Origin: Halomonas zincidurans B6
GTDB lineage: Bacteria > Pseudomonadota > Gammaproteobacteria > Pseudomonadales > Halomonadaceae
Length of the DNA: 64,000 nucleotides
Assembly: GCF_000731955.1 (NCBI RefSeq)
Contig: NZ_JNCK01000001.1
Coordinates: forward strand, 2,790,001 to 2,854,000
Reading direction: 5' to 3'
Part shown: piece after piece, positions 56,373 to 64,000 of the stretch
How positions within the stretch are numbered: position 1 is the stretch's first letter
Layout: every line of letters begins with the position of its first letter
Program-made: the position numbers and the translations under genes
Notes under the pieces: generated by a model
Database searches by the model: none
Told to the model about the DNA's origin: nothing
Seen by the model: the letters and a program-made list of their open reading frames with translations, nothing else

Positions 56373-56705
56373 ATGGCCGAAGCATCCATCGAATGGCTCT
56401 CCGGCGACGTGCTCGAGACGCAGCTATCGGCCCCGGGCAGTCTGTTGCTGGTGTTCGTCGCCGAATGGTGCGAGCCCTGTCAGGCGCTTGTCCCGCGCCT
56501 GGAAAGGCTCGCCGCCCAGCAGCGCGAGCGGCTGCGCTGCTACCTGGTCGACGTCGACCGCGACCCCCAGACGGCGCAGAAATACGGCGTGCGCGGGATG
56601 CCGACGCTGGCGCTGTTCGAGGATGGCGATCTCGACGCCACGCGGGTGGGCGCGCTCGATGACGCCCAGTTGGCGAGCTTCATCGAAACCGCCCTCGACG
56701 CATGA
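56373..56705 (+). CDS. trxA: Thioredoxin with altered CEPC active site
   Basis: A 110-residue single-domain thioredoxin. The active site reads AEWCEPCQ (Cys residues about 30 and 33) where thioredoxin-1 has AEWCGPCK. The rest is typical: VDVDRDPQTAQKYGVRGMPT with the cis-proline, and LALFEDGD. Gly-to-Glu between the cysteines should change redox potential or partners. Position next to rho is that of trxA in many gammaproteobacteria, so this seems to be the orthologue; a second thioredoxin elsewhere could hold the standard role. GGAGA precedes the ATG. Confidence 0.88.
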   Translation: MAEASIEWLSGDVLETQLSAPGSLLLVFVAEWCEPCQALVPRLERLAAQQRERLRCYLVDVDRDPQTAQKYGVRGMPTLALFEDGDLDATRVGALDDAQLASFIETALDA

Positions 56706-57117
56706 GCGCCGCGCGGTTTCGACGATGGTGCCGGCCCTTTTCGGGGCCCGGCCCGTCGCAGGGGTTGCGTTTATCTTCGCGCTTAACTAGTATCGAAGCG
56801 TTCGCCTGTTCCGAAAGCTTCCCGACCGTCGCGCGGTGCCACCGACGCGGTCAATCCCAAGTCGTCAGAAAACCCGCTGTTCATCTCCGCTGTCGATTGG
56901 CAGTCGTTGATTGAAGGAACGTAACACCAGGCGAAGGAACAGCGCCTCCCTCGATTCCGATAGTATCCATGGCCTCCTCGCGGAGACGCTATTCGATGCC
57001 CACATCCGGCGAGAGGCTCACATCGGGTTCTGAACGCACCGCGCGGCGTACCGTCACCGCCTCCTGTCCTATCGGCCCAAAGCCGCCACGCTGACACGAG
57101 CTATTTCTGAACAAAAG
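56706..57117 (+). other. Long rho leader region
   Basis: About 410 bases without a credible gene. A GC-rich imperfect hairpin (56730-56752, arms GCCGGCCC and GGGCCCGGC with one bulged base around a TTTT-containing loop) may end trxA. The rest should hold the rho promoter and a long leader. Rho genes are commonly repressed by Rho itself through their leader, and this stretch is long enough for that, but I see no specific signal that proves it. Confidence 0.45.
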
Positions 57118-58377
57118 ATGAATCTTACCGAACTCAAGCAAAAGACCGTTCCGGAGCTGCTGGAGATCGCCCAGGAGATGGGCATCGACAACCTCGCCCG
57201 CTCCCGCAAGCAGGACATAATCTTCGCCATCCTCAAGAAGCACGCCAAGAGCGGCGAGGATATCTACGGCGATGGCGTTCTCGAGATCCTCCAGGACGGT
57301 TTCGGCTTCCTGCGCAGCGCCGACAGCTCCTATCTGGCCGGGCCCGACGACATCTACGTCTCGCCGTCGCAGATTCGCCGCTTCAACCTGCGCAAGGGCG
57401 ATTCGATCTCGGGCAAGATCCGCCCGCCCAAGGAAGGCGAACGCTATTTCGCGCTGTTGAAGGTCAATCAGATCAACCTCGACAAGCCCGAAAACGCCAA
57501 GCACAAGATCCTCTTCGAGAACCTCACCCCGCTGTTTCCCCAGGAACGCATGTTCATGGAGATCGGCAACGGGTCCACCGAGGACCTGACCTCGCGCATC
57601 ATCGATCTCACCGCGCCCATCGGCAAGGGCCAGCGCGGGCTGATCGTCTCGCCGCCCAAGGCCGGCAAGACGCTGATGCTGCAGAACATCGCCACCTCGA
57701 TCACCCGCAACAATCCCGAATGTCACCTGATCGTGCTGCTGATCGACGAGCGCCCGGAAGAGGTCACCGAGATGTCGCGCACCGTGCGCGGTGAAGTCGT
57801 CGCCTCGACCTTCGACGAGCCGCCGGCGCGCCACGTGCAGGTCGCCGAGATGGTGATCGAGAAGGCCAAGCGGCTGGTCGAGCACAAGAAGGACGTGGTG
57901 ATCCTGCTCGACTCCATCACCCGCCTGGCGCGCGCCTACAACACCGTGGTGCCGAGCTCCGGCAAGGTGCTCACCGGCGGTGTCGACGCCCATGCCCTGG
58001 AAAAGCCCAAGCGCTTCTTTGGCGCGGCGCGCAACATCGAGGAGGGCGGCAGCCTGACGATCATCGCCACCGCACTGGTCGACACCGGCTCCAAGATGGA
58101 CGAGGTGATCTTCGAGGAGTTCAAGGGTACCGGCAACATGGAAGCCCATCTCGACCGCAAGCTCGCCGAGAAGCGCGTCTACCCGGCGATGAACATTCGC
58201 CGCAGCGGCACCCGACGCGAGGACCTGATCGCCTCCGAGGACGAGATGCAGCGCATGTGGATCCTGCGCAAGCTGCTCAATCCGATGGACGATACCGCGG
58301 CGACCGAGTTCCTGATCGACCGATTGAAAGACACCAAGACCAACATCGAGTTCTTCGAGGCCATGAAGCGCCGCTGA
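57118..58377 (+). CDS. rho: Transcription termination factor Rho
   Basis: The 419-residue hexameric RNA helicase. It starts MNLTELKQKTVPELLEIAQE, with the RNA-binding cold-shock-like domain GFGFLRSADSSYLAGPDDIY next; Walker A is PPKAGKTLM, Walker B LIVLLIDERPEEV, and the Q/R loops are in the final third. Length matches Escherichia coli Rho (419). Confidence 0.97.
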   Translation: MNLTELKQKTVPELLEIAQEMGIDNLARSRKQDIIFAILKKHAKSGEDIYGDGVLEILQDGFGFLRSADSSYLAGPDDIYVSPSQIRRFNLRKGDSISGKIRPPKEGERYFALLKVNQINLDKPENAKHKILFENLTPLFPQERMFMEIGNGSTEDLTSRIIDLTAPIGKGQRGLIVSPPKAGKTLMLQNIATSITRNNPECHLIVLLIDERPEEVTEMSRTVRGEVVASTFDEPPARHVQVAEMVIEKAKRLVEHKKDVVILLDSITRLARAYNTVVPSSGKVLTGGVDAHALEKPKRFFGAARNIEEGGSLTIIATALVDTGSKMDEVIFEEFKGTGNMEAHLDRKLAEKRVYPAMNIRRSGTRREDLIASEDEMQRMWILRKLLNPMDDTAATEFLIDRLKDTKTNIEFFEAMKRR

Positions 58378-58447
58378 TCCAGCCTGCTGCGCATGTTTGC
58401 TGGTCGTGGGCAGGCTGCAAGCGAACAACAATCCAGGCAGTGAACTG

Positions 58448-58476
58448 AAGGGGCGGCATGCTATGCTGCCCCTTTC
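58448..58476 (+). terminator. Intrinsic terminator after rho
   Basis: AAGGGGCGGCAT (58448-58459) and ATGCTGCCCCTT (58463-58474) form a 12-bp stem with one G-T pair and a 3-base loop, followed by T. It lies 70 bases after rho and 22 before the ubiD start. Confidence 0.75.
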
Positions 58477-58498
58477 GCGTTCTGGCACGGAAATCCAT

Positions 58499-59980
58499 AT
58501 GAAGTATAAGGACTTGCGCGAGTTCGTCGCGGCGCTCGAGGCGCAGGGCGAGTTGCAGCGGATCAGCGCCGAGGTCGATCCGTATCTTGAGATCACCGAG
58601 ATCTGCGATCGCACCCTGCGCGCCGGCGGCCCGGCGCTGCTGTTCGAGAACGTCAAGGGCCATGAAATGCCGGTGCTGGGCAATCTGTTCGGCACGCCGC
58701 GCCGCGTGGCGCTGGGCATGGGCCAGGACAGCGTGGCCGCGCTGCGCGAGGTCGGCGAGCTGCTGGCGTTCCTCAAGGAGCCCGAGCCGCCCAAGGGCTT
58801 TCGCGATGCCATCGACAAGCTGCCGGTGTTCCGCCAGGTGATGAGCATGGGGCCCAGGACGCTGCGCAAGGCCCCGGTTCAGGAGGTCGTGCACGAGGGC
58901 GAAGCGGTCGATCTCGACCGCATCCCCATCCAGCACTGCTGGCCGGGCGACGTCGCGCCGCTGGTCACCTGGGCGCTGGTGGTGACCAGGGGCCCGCACA
59001 AGGAACGCCAGAACTTGGGCATCTATCGCCAGCAGAAGCTCGGCAAGAATCGCCTGATCATGCGCTGGCTCTCCCATCGTGGCGGCGCGCTGGATTTTCT
59101 CGAATGGCAGCAGGCCCACCCCGGCGAGCCGTTCCCGGTGGCAGTGGCGCTGGGCGCCGACCCGGCGACGATTCTCGGGGCGGTGACGCCAGTGCCGGAT
59201 ACGCTCTCGGAATACGCCTTCGCCGGGCTACTGCGCGGCTCGCGCACCGAACTGGTCAAGTGCGGACACGCCGAACTCGAGGTGCCGGCATCGAGCGAGA
59301 TCGTCCTCGAAGGCTTCATCTACCCCGACGACACCGCGGAGGAGGGACCCTACGGCGATCACACCGGTTACTACAACGAGGTCGAGACCTTCCCGGTGTT
59401 CACCGTTAAGCGCATCACCCACCGTCGCGATCCGATCTACCATTCCACCTACACCGGACGCCCGCCGGACGAGCCGGCGATCCTCGGGCTGGCGCTCAAC
59501 GAGGTCTTCGTGCCGATCCTGCGCAAGCAATTCCCCGAGATCGTCGACTTCTACCTGCCCCCGGAGGGCTGCTCCTACCGCATGGCGGTGGTGACCATGA
59601 ACAAGCAGTACCCGGGGCACGCCAAGCGGGTGATGATGGGCGTGTGGAGCTTCCTGCGCCAGTTCATGTACACCAAGTTCGTGATCGTGCTCGACGCCGA
59701 TGTCGACGCGCGCAACTGGCAGGACGTGATCTGGGCGATCACCACGCGCATGGATCCCGCGCGTGATACGGTGATGGTCGAGAACACCCCGATCGATTAT
59801 CTCGACTTCGCCTCGCCGATCGCCGGGCTGGGCTCGAAGATGGGCCTGGACGCCACCGACAAGTGGCCCGGCGAAACCGACCGCGAGTGGGGCCGGCCGA
59901 TCGTCATGGACGAGGCCACCAAGGCGCGGGTCGATGCACGCTGGGCGGAACTCGGCATCAACCTGCCCGATCAATCATGA
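58499..59980 (+). CDS. ubiD: 4-hydroxy-3-polyprenylbenzoate decarboxylase
   Basis: The 493-residue prenylated-FMN-dependent decarboxylase acts in ubiquinone synthesis. It starts MKYKDLREFVAALEAQGELQ; E-x-P region PYGDHTGYYNEVETFPVFTV and HRRDPIYHSTYTGRPPDEP are standard UbiD motifs. The start is taken from homology; no strong ribosome site is visible and it sits just after a terminator. ubiD followed by fre is the Escherichia coli order. Confidence 0.95.
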   Translation: MKYKDLREFVAALEAQGELQRISAEVDPYLEITEICDRTLRAGGPALLFENVKGHEMPVLGNLFGTPRRVALGMGQDSVAALREVGELLAFLKEPEPPKGFRDAIDKLPVFRQVMSMGPRTLRKAPVQEVVHEGEAVDLDRIPIQHCWPGDVAPLVTWALVVTRGPHKERQNLGIYRQQKLGKNRLIMRWLSHRGGALDFLEWQQAHPGEPFPVAVALGADPATILGAVTPVPDTLSEYAFAGLLRGSRTELVKCGHAELEVPASSEIVLEGFIYPDDTAEEGPYGDHTGYYNEVETFPVFTVKRITHRRDPIYHSTYTGRPPDEPAILGLALNEVFVPILRKQFPEIVDFYLPPEGCSYRMAVVTMNKQYPGHAKRVMMGVWSFLRQFMYTKFVIVLDADVDARNWQDVIWAITTRMDPARDTVMVENTPIDYLDFASPIAGLGSKMGLDATDKWPGETDREWGRPIVMDEATKARVDARWAELGINLPDQS

Positions 59981-59987
59981 GGACAGC

Positions 59988-60767
59988 ATGACGGCAAGGA
60001 CCCTGACCTGCCAGGTCGTCGAGGTCGAGGACCTCACCCCCGACGTCTTCCGGGTGCACCTGGAGGGCCGTGCCGAGGCCATGGCCCATGCGCCCGGCCA
60101 GTACCTGGAGATGCAGCTGGACCCCGCGACCTGGGTACCGTTCTCCATCGCCAACGCTCACGGCGGCGATGGCCGCCTGGAACTGCATATCCAGCACTGG
60201 CCCGAGCGCAGCAACTCCGCGCGACTGCGGGAGCTGCTGGTGGAAGCCCGGCAGCTGACCCTGCGCCTGCCCGGCGGGGACTGCGTGCTCGACCCCGACA
60301 GTACCCGCCCGCTGCTGCTGCTGGCCGCCGGCACCGGCTTCGCCCAGATGAAGGCGATCGTCGAGGCCGCGCTGCATGCCGACCCCGAGCGCGAGATCGC
60401 CCTGTGGTGGGCGGCCAGGGAACGCCGCGAGTTCTACCTGGAGAGCCTGGCCCGGGAATGGGCCGCCCAGTACCCGGGCGTGGCCTTCCACGGCGTCAGC
60501 GAGCAGGGCATGGACGACACCTTCGCCGCCGAGCGCATCCACGGCCATGTCGGCCGCATCGACGAGGCGCTGGCCGCCGCGCTGGACGATGTCTCGGGCT
60601 ACGACGTCTATCTCTCCGGCTCGCCGGGAATGGTCTATGCCTGCGTCGACGTCCTGGCGTCGCTGGGGCTCGAGCCCTCGCGGGTGTTTTCCGATGTGTT
60701 CGCCTATGCGCCGCGCGAGCCGTTGGTGCCCACGCTAGGCAGCCTGGTGCGGGAGAAGCGGGCATGA
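59988..60767 (+). CDS. fre: NAD(P)H-flavin reductase (Fre-like)
   Basis: A 259-residue ferredoxin-reductase-fold enzyme that reduces free flavins. WVPFSIAN is the flavin motif (R-x-Y-S-type region altered to PFS), GTGFAQMKAIVEAAL binds NAD(P)H, and YLSGSPGMVYA lies near the end. GAGGA precedes the ATG, which is seven bases after ubiD. Reduced FMN could feed prenyl-FMN maturation of UbiD, which is an inference. It overlaps folM by four bases. Confidence 0.88.
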   Translation: MTARTLTCQVVEVEDLTPDVFRVHLEGRAEAMAHAPGQYLEMQLDPATWVPFSIANAHGGDGRLELHIQHWPERSNSARLRELLVEARQLTLRLPGGDCVLDPDSTRPLLLLAAGTGFAQMKAIVEAALHADPEREIALWWAARERREFYLESLAREWAAQYPGVAFHGVSEQGMDDTFAAERIHGHVGRIDEALAAALDDVSGYDVYLSGSPGMVYACVDVLASLGLEPSRVFSDVFAYAPREPLVPTLGSLVREKRA

Positions 60768-61477
60768 GCGCCTCGCCGATCCTGATCACCGGTGGCGCCC
60801 AGCGGGTCGGCCACTACTGCGCCCAGCGATTGCTCGATGACGGCCACCCGCTGATCGTCGGCTACCGGCGCGAGCACGCCTCGCTCGAGGCGCTGCGCCG
60901 GCGTGGCGCGATCACTCTGCAGGGGGACTTCGCCGAGCGGGCCGGGATCCTCGATTTCATCGCCCGGCTACGCGACGAGACGCAGGCGCTGCGGGCGATC
61001 GTCCACAACGCCGCGAGCTGGGCGGCGGACACCGAGGACGACGGCAGCGGGGCGCATTTCGAGCGGCTGTTCAACGTTCACATGCAGGCGCCGTATCTGA
61101 TCAATCGCCATTGCCGCGAGCTGCTCGAGGCGTGCGGCGAGCCGCAGCGCGACATCGTCCATATCACCGATCACCTGGCCGCGCGGGGAATGCGCGAGCA
61201 TGCCGCCTACGCCGCGACCAAGGCGGGGCTTGATAACCTCACCCGTTCGTTCGCCGCGCTGTATGCCCCGAGTATCCAGGTCAACGCCATCGCTCCGGGG
61301 CCGGTGATGCTCAACGGCGAGGACGACGGCGCGATCGGCGAGGATGCACGCCAACACTCGGCGATGGGCATGGTGCCGGGCCCCGGGGTGATCTATCAGA
61401 GCCTGCGCTACCTGCTCGACAATCGCTTCACCACCGGCGTGACCCTGACGGTGGACGGCGGCTCGGCTGGCTGCTGA
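60764..61477 (+). CDS. folM: Dihydromonapterin reductase (FolM-type short-chain dehydrogenase)
   Basis: A 237-residue short-chain dehydrogenase/reductase. ILITGGAQRVGHYCA is the NADPH loop; HNAASW is the NAG-type motif; catalytic residues are in YAATKAGLDNL (YxxxK). The sequence NAIAPGPVMLNGEDD and the length match FolM, which reduces dihydromonapterin and, weakly, dihydrofolate. It overlaps fre as ATGA. Confidence 0.88.
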   Translation: MSASPILITGGAQRVGHYCAQRLLDDGHPLIVGYRREHASLEALRRRGAITLQGDFAERAGILDFIARLRDETQALRAIVHNAASWAADTEDDGSGAHFERLFNVHMQAPYLINRHCRELLEACGEPQRDIVHITDHLAARGMREHAAYAATKAGLDNLTRSFAALYAPSIQVNAIAPGPVMLNGEDDGAIGEDARQHSAMGMVPGPGVIYQSLRYLLDNRFTTGVTLTVDGGSAGC

Positions 61478-61510
61478 GCAGCGGATTTGTTCGCTTGGCG
61501 TTCGTCGGGG

Positions 61511-61538
61511 TTGTCAAACCGCGCCGGGCGTGTAGGAT
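61511..61538 (+). promoter_or_regulatory. Promoter of the DAHP synthase attenuator
   Basis: TTGTCA (61511-61516) and TAGGAT (61533-61538) are 16 bases apart. Transcription would start near 61545, about 20 bases before the leader peptide ATG. Confidence 0.6.
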
Positions 61539-61564
61539 TGAAGGCGAATCTCAGGAGACGACCC

Positions 61565-61696
61565 ATGGTCACCAGCCCTAAATCAGTCATCGTCACGGCG
61601 CATCGCCGCGCCATCATTGGCGGCTTCGGCGTGTCCGGCTGGCAGGGTTATGGCTATTGGTTTACGCGGGGTGCGCCCGGCGGCCCGGCCGATTAG
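61565..61696 (+). CDS. Aromatic-rich leader peptide of DAHP synthase gene
   Basis: A 43-codon ORF with AGGAGACGACCC directly before its ATG. Codons 26-33 read WQGYGYWF: two Trp, two Tyr and one Phe in eight codons, the products of the pathway controlled. The stop is followed 18 bases later by competing hairpins and an intrinsic terminator. This is the architecture of a trp/phe-type attenuator leader: ribosome stalling when aromatic tRNAs are uncharged would favour read-through into the DAHP synthase gene. Confidence 0.75.
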   Translation: MVTSPKSVIVTAHRRAIIGGFGVSGWQGYGYWFTRGAPGGPAD

Positions 61697-61714
61697 GCCT
61701 GAGCCACGAGCGCA

Positions 61715-61772
61715 CCCTGACCGCCAGGGTTGCCTCCCCAAACCCCCGTCGGCAACCCGGCGGGGGTTTTTT
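61715..61772 (+). promoter_or_regulatory. Attenuator: competing hairpins and intrinsic terminator
   Basis: The terminator stem is 61740-61752 with 61757-61769 (13 bp, one T-G pair, loop CAAC), ending in a run of six T (61767-61772). An antiterminator is GGGTTGCC (61727-61734) with GGCAACCC (61751-61758), perfect over 8 bp and overlapping the terminator arm and loop. A third pairing, CCCTG (61715-61719) with CAGGG (61725-61729), would hide part of the antiterminator. The structures exclude each other. Confidence 0.8.
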
Positions 61773-61809
61773 AATGCACGGCAGAACCGATCGCGACAAG
61801 GAGACGACC

Positions 61810-61980
61810 ATGACCCGCAGCACATTCGCCTATCCGCGCTATTCAGACGCTTATCGGGGCGCAGGCTATTGGCGATTTAGCCGCTCCCGGTCAGGACAGT
61901 CTGCCGCCTCTGGCCGGGCACGTCTGGGCAACCAGTCCATGGGCGGCCAACGAACGCCACGAAGTCTCCCTGCCCGCTGA
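61810..61980 (+). CDS. Second aromatic-rich small ORF before DAHP synthase
   Basis: A 56-codon ORF with a strong AAGGAG before its ATG, lying after the terminator and ending 26 bases before the DAHP synthase start. Its first 23 codons read MTRSTFAYPRYSDAYRGAGY then WRF: two Phe, four Tyr and one Trp. The rest is basic and of low complexity (Ser, Arg, Gly). Its ribosome-site region (AGGAGACGACC-ATG) nearly repeats that of the first leader. A hairpin overlaps its stop. It may be a second leader or a duplicated remnant. Confidence 0.55.
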   Translation: MTRSTFAYPRYSDAYRGAGYWRFSRSRSGQSAASGRARLGNQSMGGQRTPRSLPAR

Positions 61981-61987
61981 TGCGGGC
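61972..61987 (+). promoter_or_regulatory. Hairpin at the end of the second small ORF
   Basis: GCCCGC (61972-61977) and GCGGGC (61982-61987) form a 6-bp stem around TGAT, covering the stop of the second small ORF. It lies 19 bases before the DAHP synthase start, close to its AGGA ribosome site. Confidence 0.4.
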
Positions 61988-62006
61988 TTGTGCCAGGAAT
62001 CTGCTC

Positions 62007-63077
62007 ATGAATGCCCCCCTGACCCTGACCGAAGCCCCGCGCAAGACGCGCAAAACCACCCACGCGCCGCAGCGCGCCTTGCCCACCGCCGCCGAACTGC
62101 GTCGCGACATTCCCCTTGGCGGCGCGCTGGCGGCGCGGATCGATGCCCAGCGCCAGGCGATTCGCGCCGTTCTCGACGGCCGTGACGATCGCCTGCTGGT
62201 GGTGGTCGGGCCCTGCTCGATCCACGACCCCCAGGCCGCGCTGGCCTACGCCGAGCATCTGGCCGAGCTCAACCGCCGGGTCGACGACCGGCTGCTGCTG
62301 GTGATGCGTGTGTATGTCGAGAAACCGCGTACCACGGTGGGCTGGAAAGGGCTGGCCTACGATCCGCACCTCGACGGCAGCGACGACATGGCCAGCGGGT
62401 TGGCGCTGTCGCGGCGGCTGATGCGCGACATCGCCGCGCTGGGGCTGCCGGTGGCGAGCGAACTGCTGCAGCCGTTGGCGGCCGGCTACTTCGATGACCT
62501 GCTGGCCTGGGCGGCGATCGGCGCGCGCACCACCGAATCGCAGATCCACCGCGAGATGGCCAGCGGGCTCGAGGCCATTGTGGGCTTCAAGAACGCCACC
62601 GACGGCGATATTGGCGTGGCGATCGACGCCATGCAGGCCGCCGCGCACGGCCACCGGCATTTCGCCATGGGCCTCGACGGCAGCCCCGAGATGCGCGAGA
62701 CCGACGGCAACGCCCATACCCACCTGGTGCTGCGCGGCGGCCATGGCCGACCCAACTATGATGCCGCGAGCGTTGCTGCCAGTCGCCGGGCACTCGGCGA
62801 GGCCGGCCTGCCGGCCCGGATCATGGTCGATTGCAGCCATGCCAACTCGCGCAAGGATCATCGCCGCCAGAGCGAGGTACTGCTCGACGTGCTCGACCAG
62901 CGCCTGGCCGGCGACGACAGCCTGGTCGGGGTCATGCTCGAGGGCCATCTCAACGAGGGCAAGCAGCCGCTCAAGCCCGGCGCGCTGCGCTACGGGGTCT
63001 CGATCACCGATGCCTGCCTGGGCTGGGACACTACCGAGTCGCTGCTGACACGCGCAGCCGAACGGCTACGCCGCTGA
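62007..63077 (+). CDS. 3-deoxy-7-phosphoheptulonate (DAHP) synthase, type I
   Basis: The 356-residue AroF/AroG/AroH-family enzyme joins PEP and erythrose-4-phosphate, the entry step to aromatic amino acids. VVVGPCSIHDPQAALAYAEH, MRVYVEKPRTTVGWKG, GARTTESQIHREMASG, GFKNATDGD and DCSHANSRKDHRRQ cover the substrate and metal sites. Which aromatic product inhibits it cannot be told by eye. AGGA precedes the ATG. The attenuator upstream fits control by aromatic amino acids. Confidence 0.95.
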   Translation: MNAPLTLTEAPRKTRKTTHAPQRALPTAAELRRDIPLGGALAARIDAQRQAIRAVLDGRDDRLLVVVGPCSIHDPQAALAYAEHLAELNRRVDDRLLLVMRVYVEKPRTTVGWKGLAYDPHLDGSDDMASGLALSRRLMRDIAALGLPVASELLQPLAAGYFDDLLAWAAIGARTTESQIHREMASGLEAIVGFKNATDGDIGVAIDAMQAAAHGHRHFAMGLDGSPEMRETDGNAHTHLVLRGGHGRPNYDAASVAASRRALGEAGLPARIMVDCSHANSRKDHRRQSEVLLDVLDQRLAGDDSLVGVMLEGHLNEGKQPLKPGALRYGVSITDACLGWDTTESLLTRAAERLRR

Positions 63078-63097
63078 GCCGCGACGACTGGCATTCA

Positions 63098-63116
63098 CGC
63101 CCCGCCTGGCGGGGCG
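63098..63116. terminator. Hairpin between convergent DAHP synthase gene and rpoH
   Basis: CGCCCCGC (63098-63105) and GCGGGGCG (63109-63116) form a perfect 8-bp stem with a CTG loop, placed between converging genes. T run absent. Confidence 0.6.
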
Positions 63117-63154
63117 CCTGCATCGTGCTGTCGTTAAGCGCGAGCGCTACCCGA

Positions 63155-64000
63155 TCAGGCCGCCAGCGATTCGCCCAGCTGCTGACGAATCTTCTTCATG
63201 GCGTTCTTCTCGAGCTGGCGGATCCGCTCGGCGGAAACCCCGTAGACGTCGGCCAGCTCGTGCAGCGTGGCCTTGCTGTCGGCCAGCCAACGGCTCTGCA
63301 GGATGTGCCGCGAGCGCTCGTCGAGGCTGCCCAGCGCCTCCTGCAGGCGACGCGTGGAGTCGGCCTCCCAGTCGCTGTCCTCGAGCTGCACGGCCGGATC
63401 GTAGCGGGCGTCGTCGAGATACTGCGCCGGCGCCTGATAGCTGCTCTGCTCGTCGTCATCGCTCGGCGAGGCGTCGAAACCGGCATCGAAGGCCGACAGC
63501 CGCCCTTCCATCTCGCGCACGACCTCGGGCTTGACGTCGAGATCCTTGGCGATGGCGTCGACTTCGTCGGTGTTCAGCCAGGCCAGGCGCTTCTTGGCGC
63601 TGCGCAGGTTGAAGAACAGCTTGCGCTGGGCCTTGGTGGTCGCCACCTTGACGATCCGCCAGTTGCGCAGCACGAACTCGTGGATCTCGGCCTTGATCCA
63701 GTGCACGGCAAACGACACCAGCCGTACGCCCTGATTGGGATCGAAACGCTTGACGGCCTTCATCAGGCCGACATTGCCTTCCTGGATCAGGTCGGCCTGG
63801 GGCAGACCGTAGCCCGAATAGCTTCTGGCGATATGCACCACGAAGCGCAGATGCGACATGACCAGACGACGCGCCGCCTCGAGATCGTTTTCATCGTGCA
63901 GGCGGAAAGCAAGCTCGCGCTCTTCGTCCACGGTCAGCACCGGGATGCCATTCACCGCCTGGATATAGCCGTTCAAGTCATGGCCGGGTGAAAGCTGGCC
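63155..64000 (-). CDS. rpoH: RNA polymerase sigma-32 factor (cut by window edge)
   Basis: The 281 residues present are nearly the whole heat-shock sigma factor. Region 2 reads SHLRFVVHIARSYSGYGLPQ, then ADLIQEGNVGLMKAVKRF; the RpoH box QRKLFFNLRS is intact; region 4 ends LHELADVYGVSAERIRQLEK. The frame stays open to the right edge (LSPGHDLNGYIQAVNG), and compared with Pseudomonas RpoH about 10-12 N-terminal residues with the start codon lie outside. An internal ATG would give a false short start. It is convergent with the DAHP synthase gene. Confidence 0.96.
   Translation of the reverse strand, partial: GQLSPGHDLNGYIQAVNGIPVLTVDEERELAFRLHDENDLEAARRLVMSHLRFVVHIARSYSGYGLPQADLIQEGNVGLMKAVKRFDPNQGVRLVSFAVHWIKAEIHEFVLRNWRIVKVATTKAQRKLFFNLRSAKKRLAWLNTDEVDAIAKDLDVKPEVVREMEGRLSAFDAGFDASPSDDDEQSSYQAPAQYLDDARYDPAVQLEDSDWEADSTRRLQEALGSLDERSRHILQSRWLADSKATLHELADVYGVSAERIRQLEKNAMKKIRQQLGESLAA

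Overview
The window is 64 kb of GC-rich chromosome from a gammaproteobacterium of the Halomonas type (Halomonadaceae). This rests on gene content and order: several blocks keep an order known from Pseudomonas (rpmG-rpmB-radC-coaBC-dut-algC-argB; map-glnD beside rpsB-tsf-pyrH-frr-uppS-cdsA-dxr-rseP-bamA-lpxD-fabZ-lpxA-lpxB-rnhB-dnaE-accA-tilS; ppx-trxA-rho-ubiD-fre). No rRNA, tRNA, insertion sequence or CRISPR array was seen. Nearly all of it is core genome.

Layout. 1-4.9 kb, minus strand: the 5' end of alanine dehydrogenase behind an Lrp-like palindrome, a thioesterase, a DUF2007 zinc-ribbon protein, rlmI, mutM, ribosomal proteins L33 and L28, and radC. 5.3-7.4 kb: a GntR regulator and mannonate dehydratase uxuA lie between radC and coaBC; between them is a scar carrying the last codons of a TRAP transporter gene. 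7.5-12.7 kb: coaBC-dut-algC-argB-slmA. 12.7-19 kb: aconitase, a small cysteine-rich protein, a peroxiredoxin-thioredoxin reductase pair with a good OxyR site, slyX, and a membrane-anchored cold-shock-domain protein. 19-22 kb, minus strand: an ArsC-like protein, dapD, dapE and an unknown protein.

22.3-29.9 kb is the one clear accessory island: fic-mod-res, a Fic protein in line with a type III-like restriction-modification pair. The target-recognition part of mod is strikingly AT-rich. The island sits between the dapD block and glnD.

30-54.6 kb is the glnD/map and rpsB-to-tilS block: nitrogen sensing, translation, UMP kinase, undecaprenyl-PP and CDP-DAG synthesis, the MEP pathway, RseP, BamA, lipid A synthesis, DNA polymerase III and acetyl-CoA carboxylase. 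The skp position between bamA and lpxD holds only a 60-codon gene that looks like a signal peptide joined to the last 30 residues of Skp. 54.7-61.5 kb holds ppx, a thioredoxin with an altered CEPC active site, rho, ubiD, fre and folM. 61.5-63.1 kb is a DAHP synthase gene preceded by a textbook attenuator: promoter, leader peptide rich in Trp/Tyr/Phe, competing hairpins and an intrinsic terminator, followed by a second aromatic-rich small ORF. The window ends inside rpoH.

A recurring oddity is short tandem duplication in or next to housekeeping genes: 27 bp in coaBC, 14 bp at the slmA stop, 15 bp at the trxB stop, 15 bp in res, 21 bp at the start of pyrH and 12 bp in the trxA leader.
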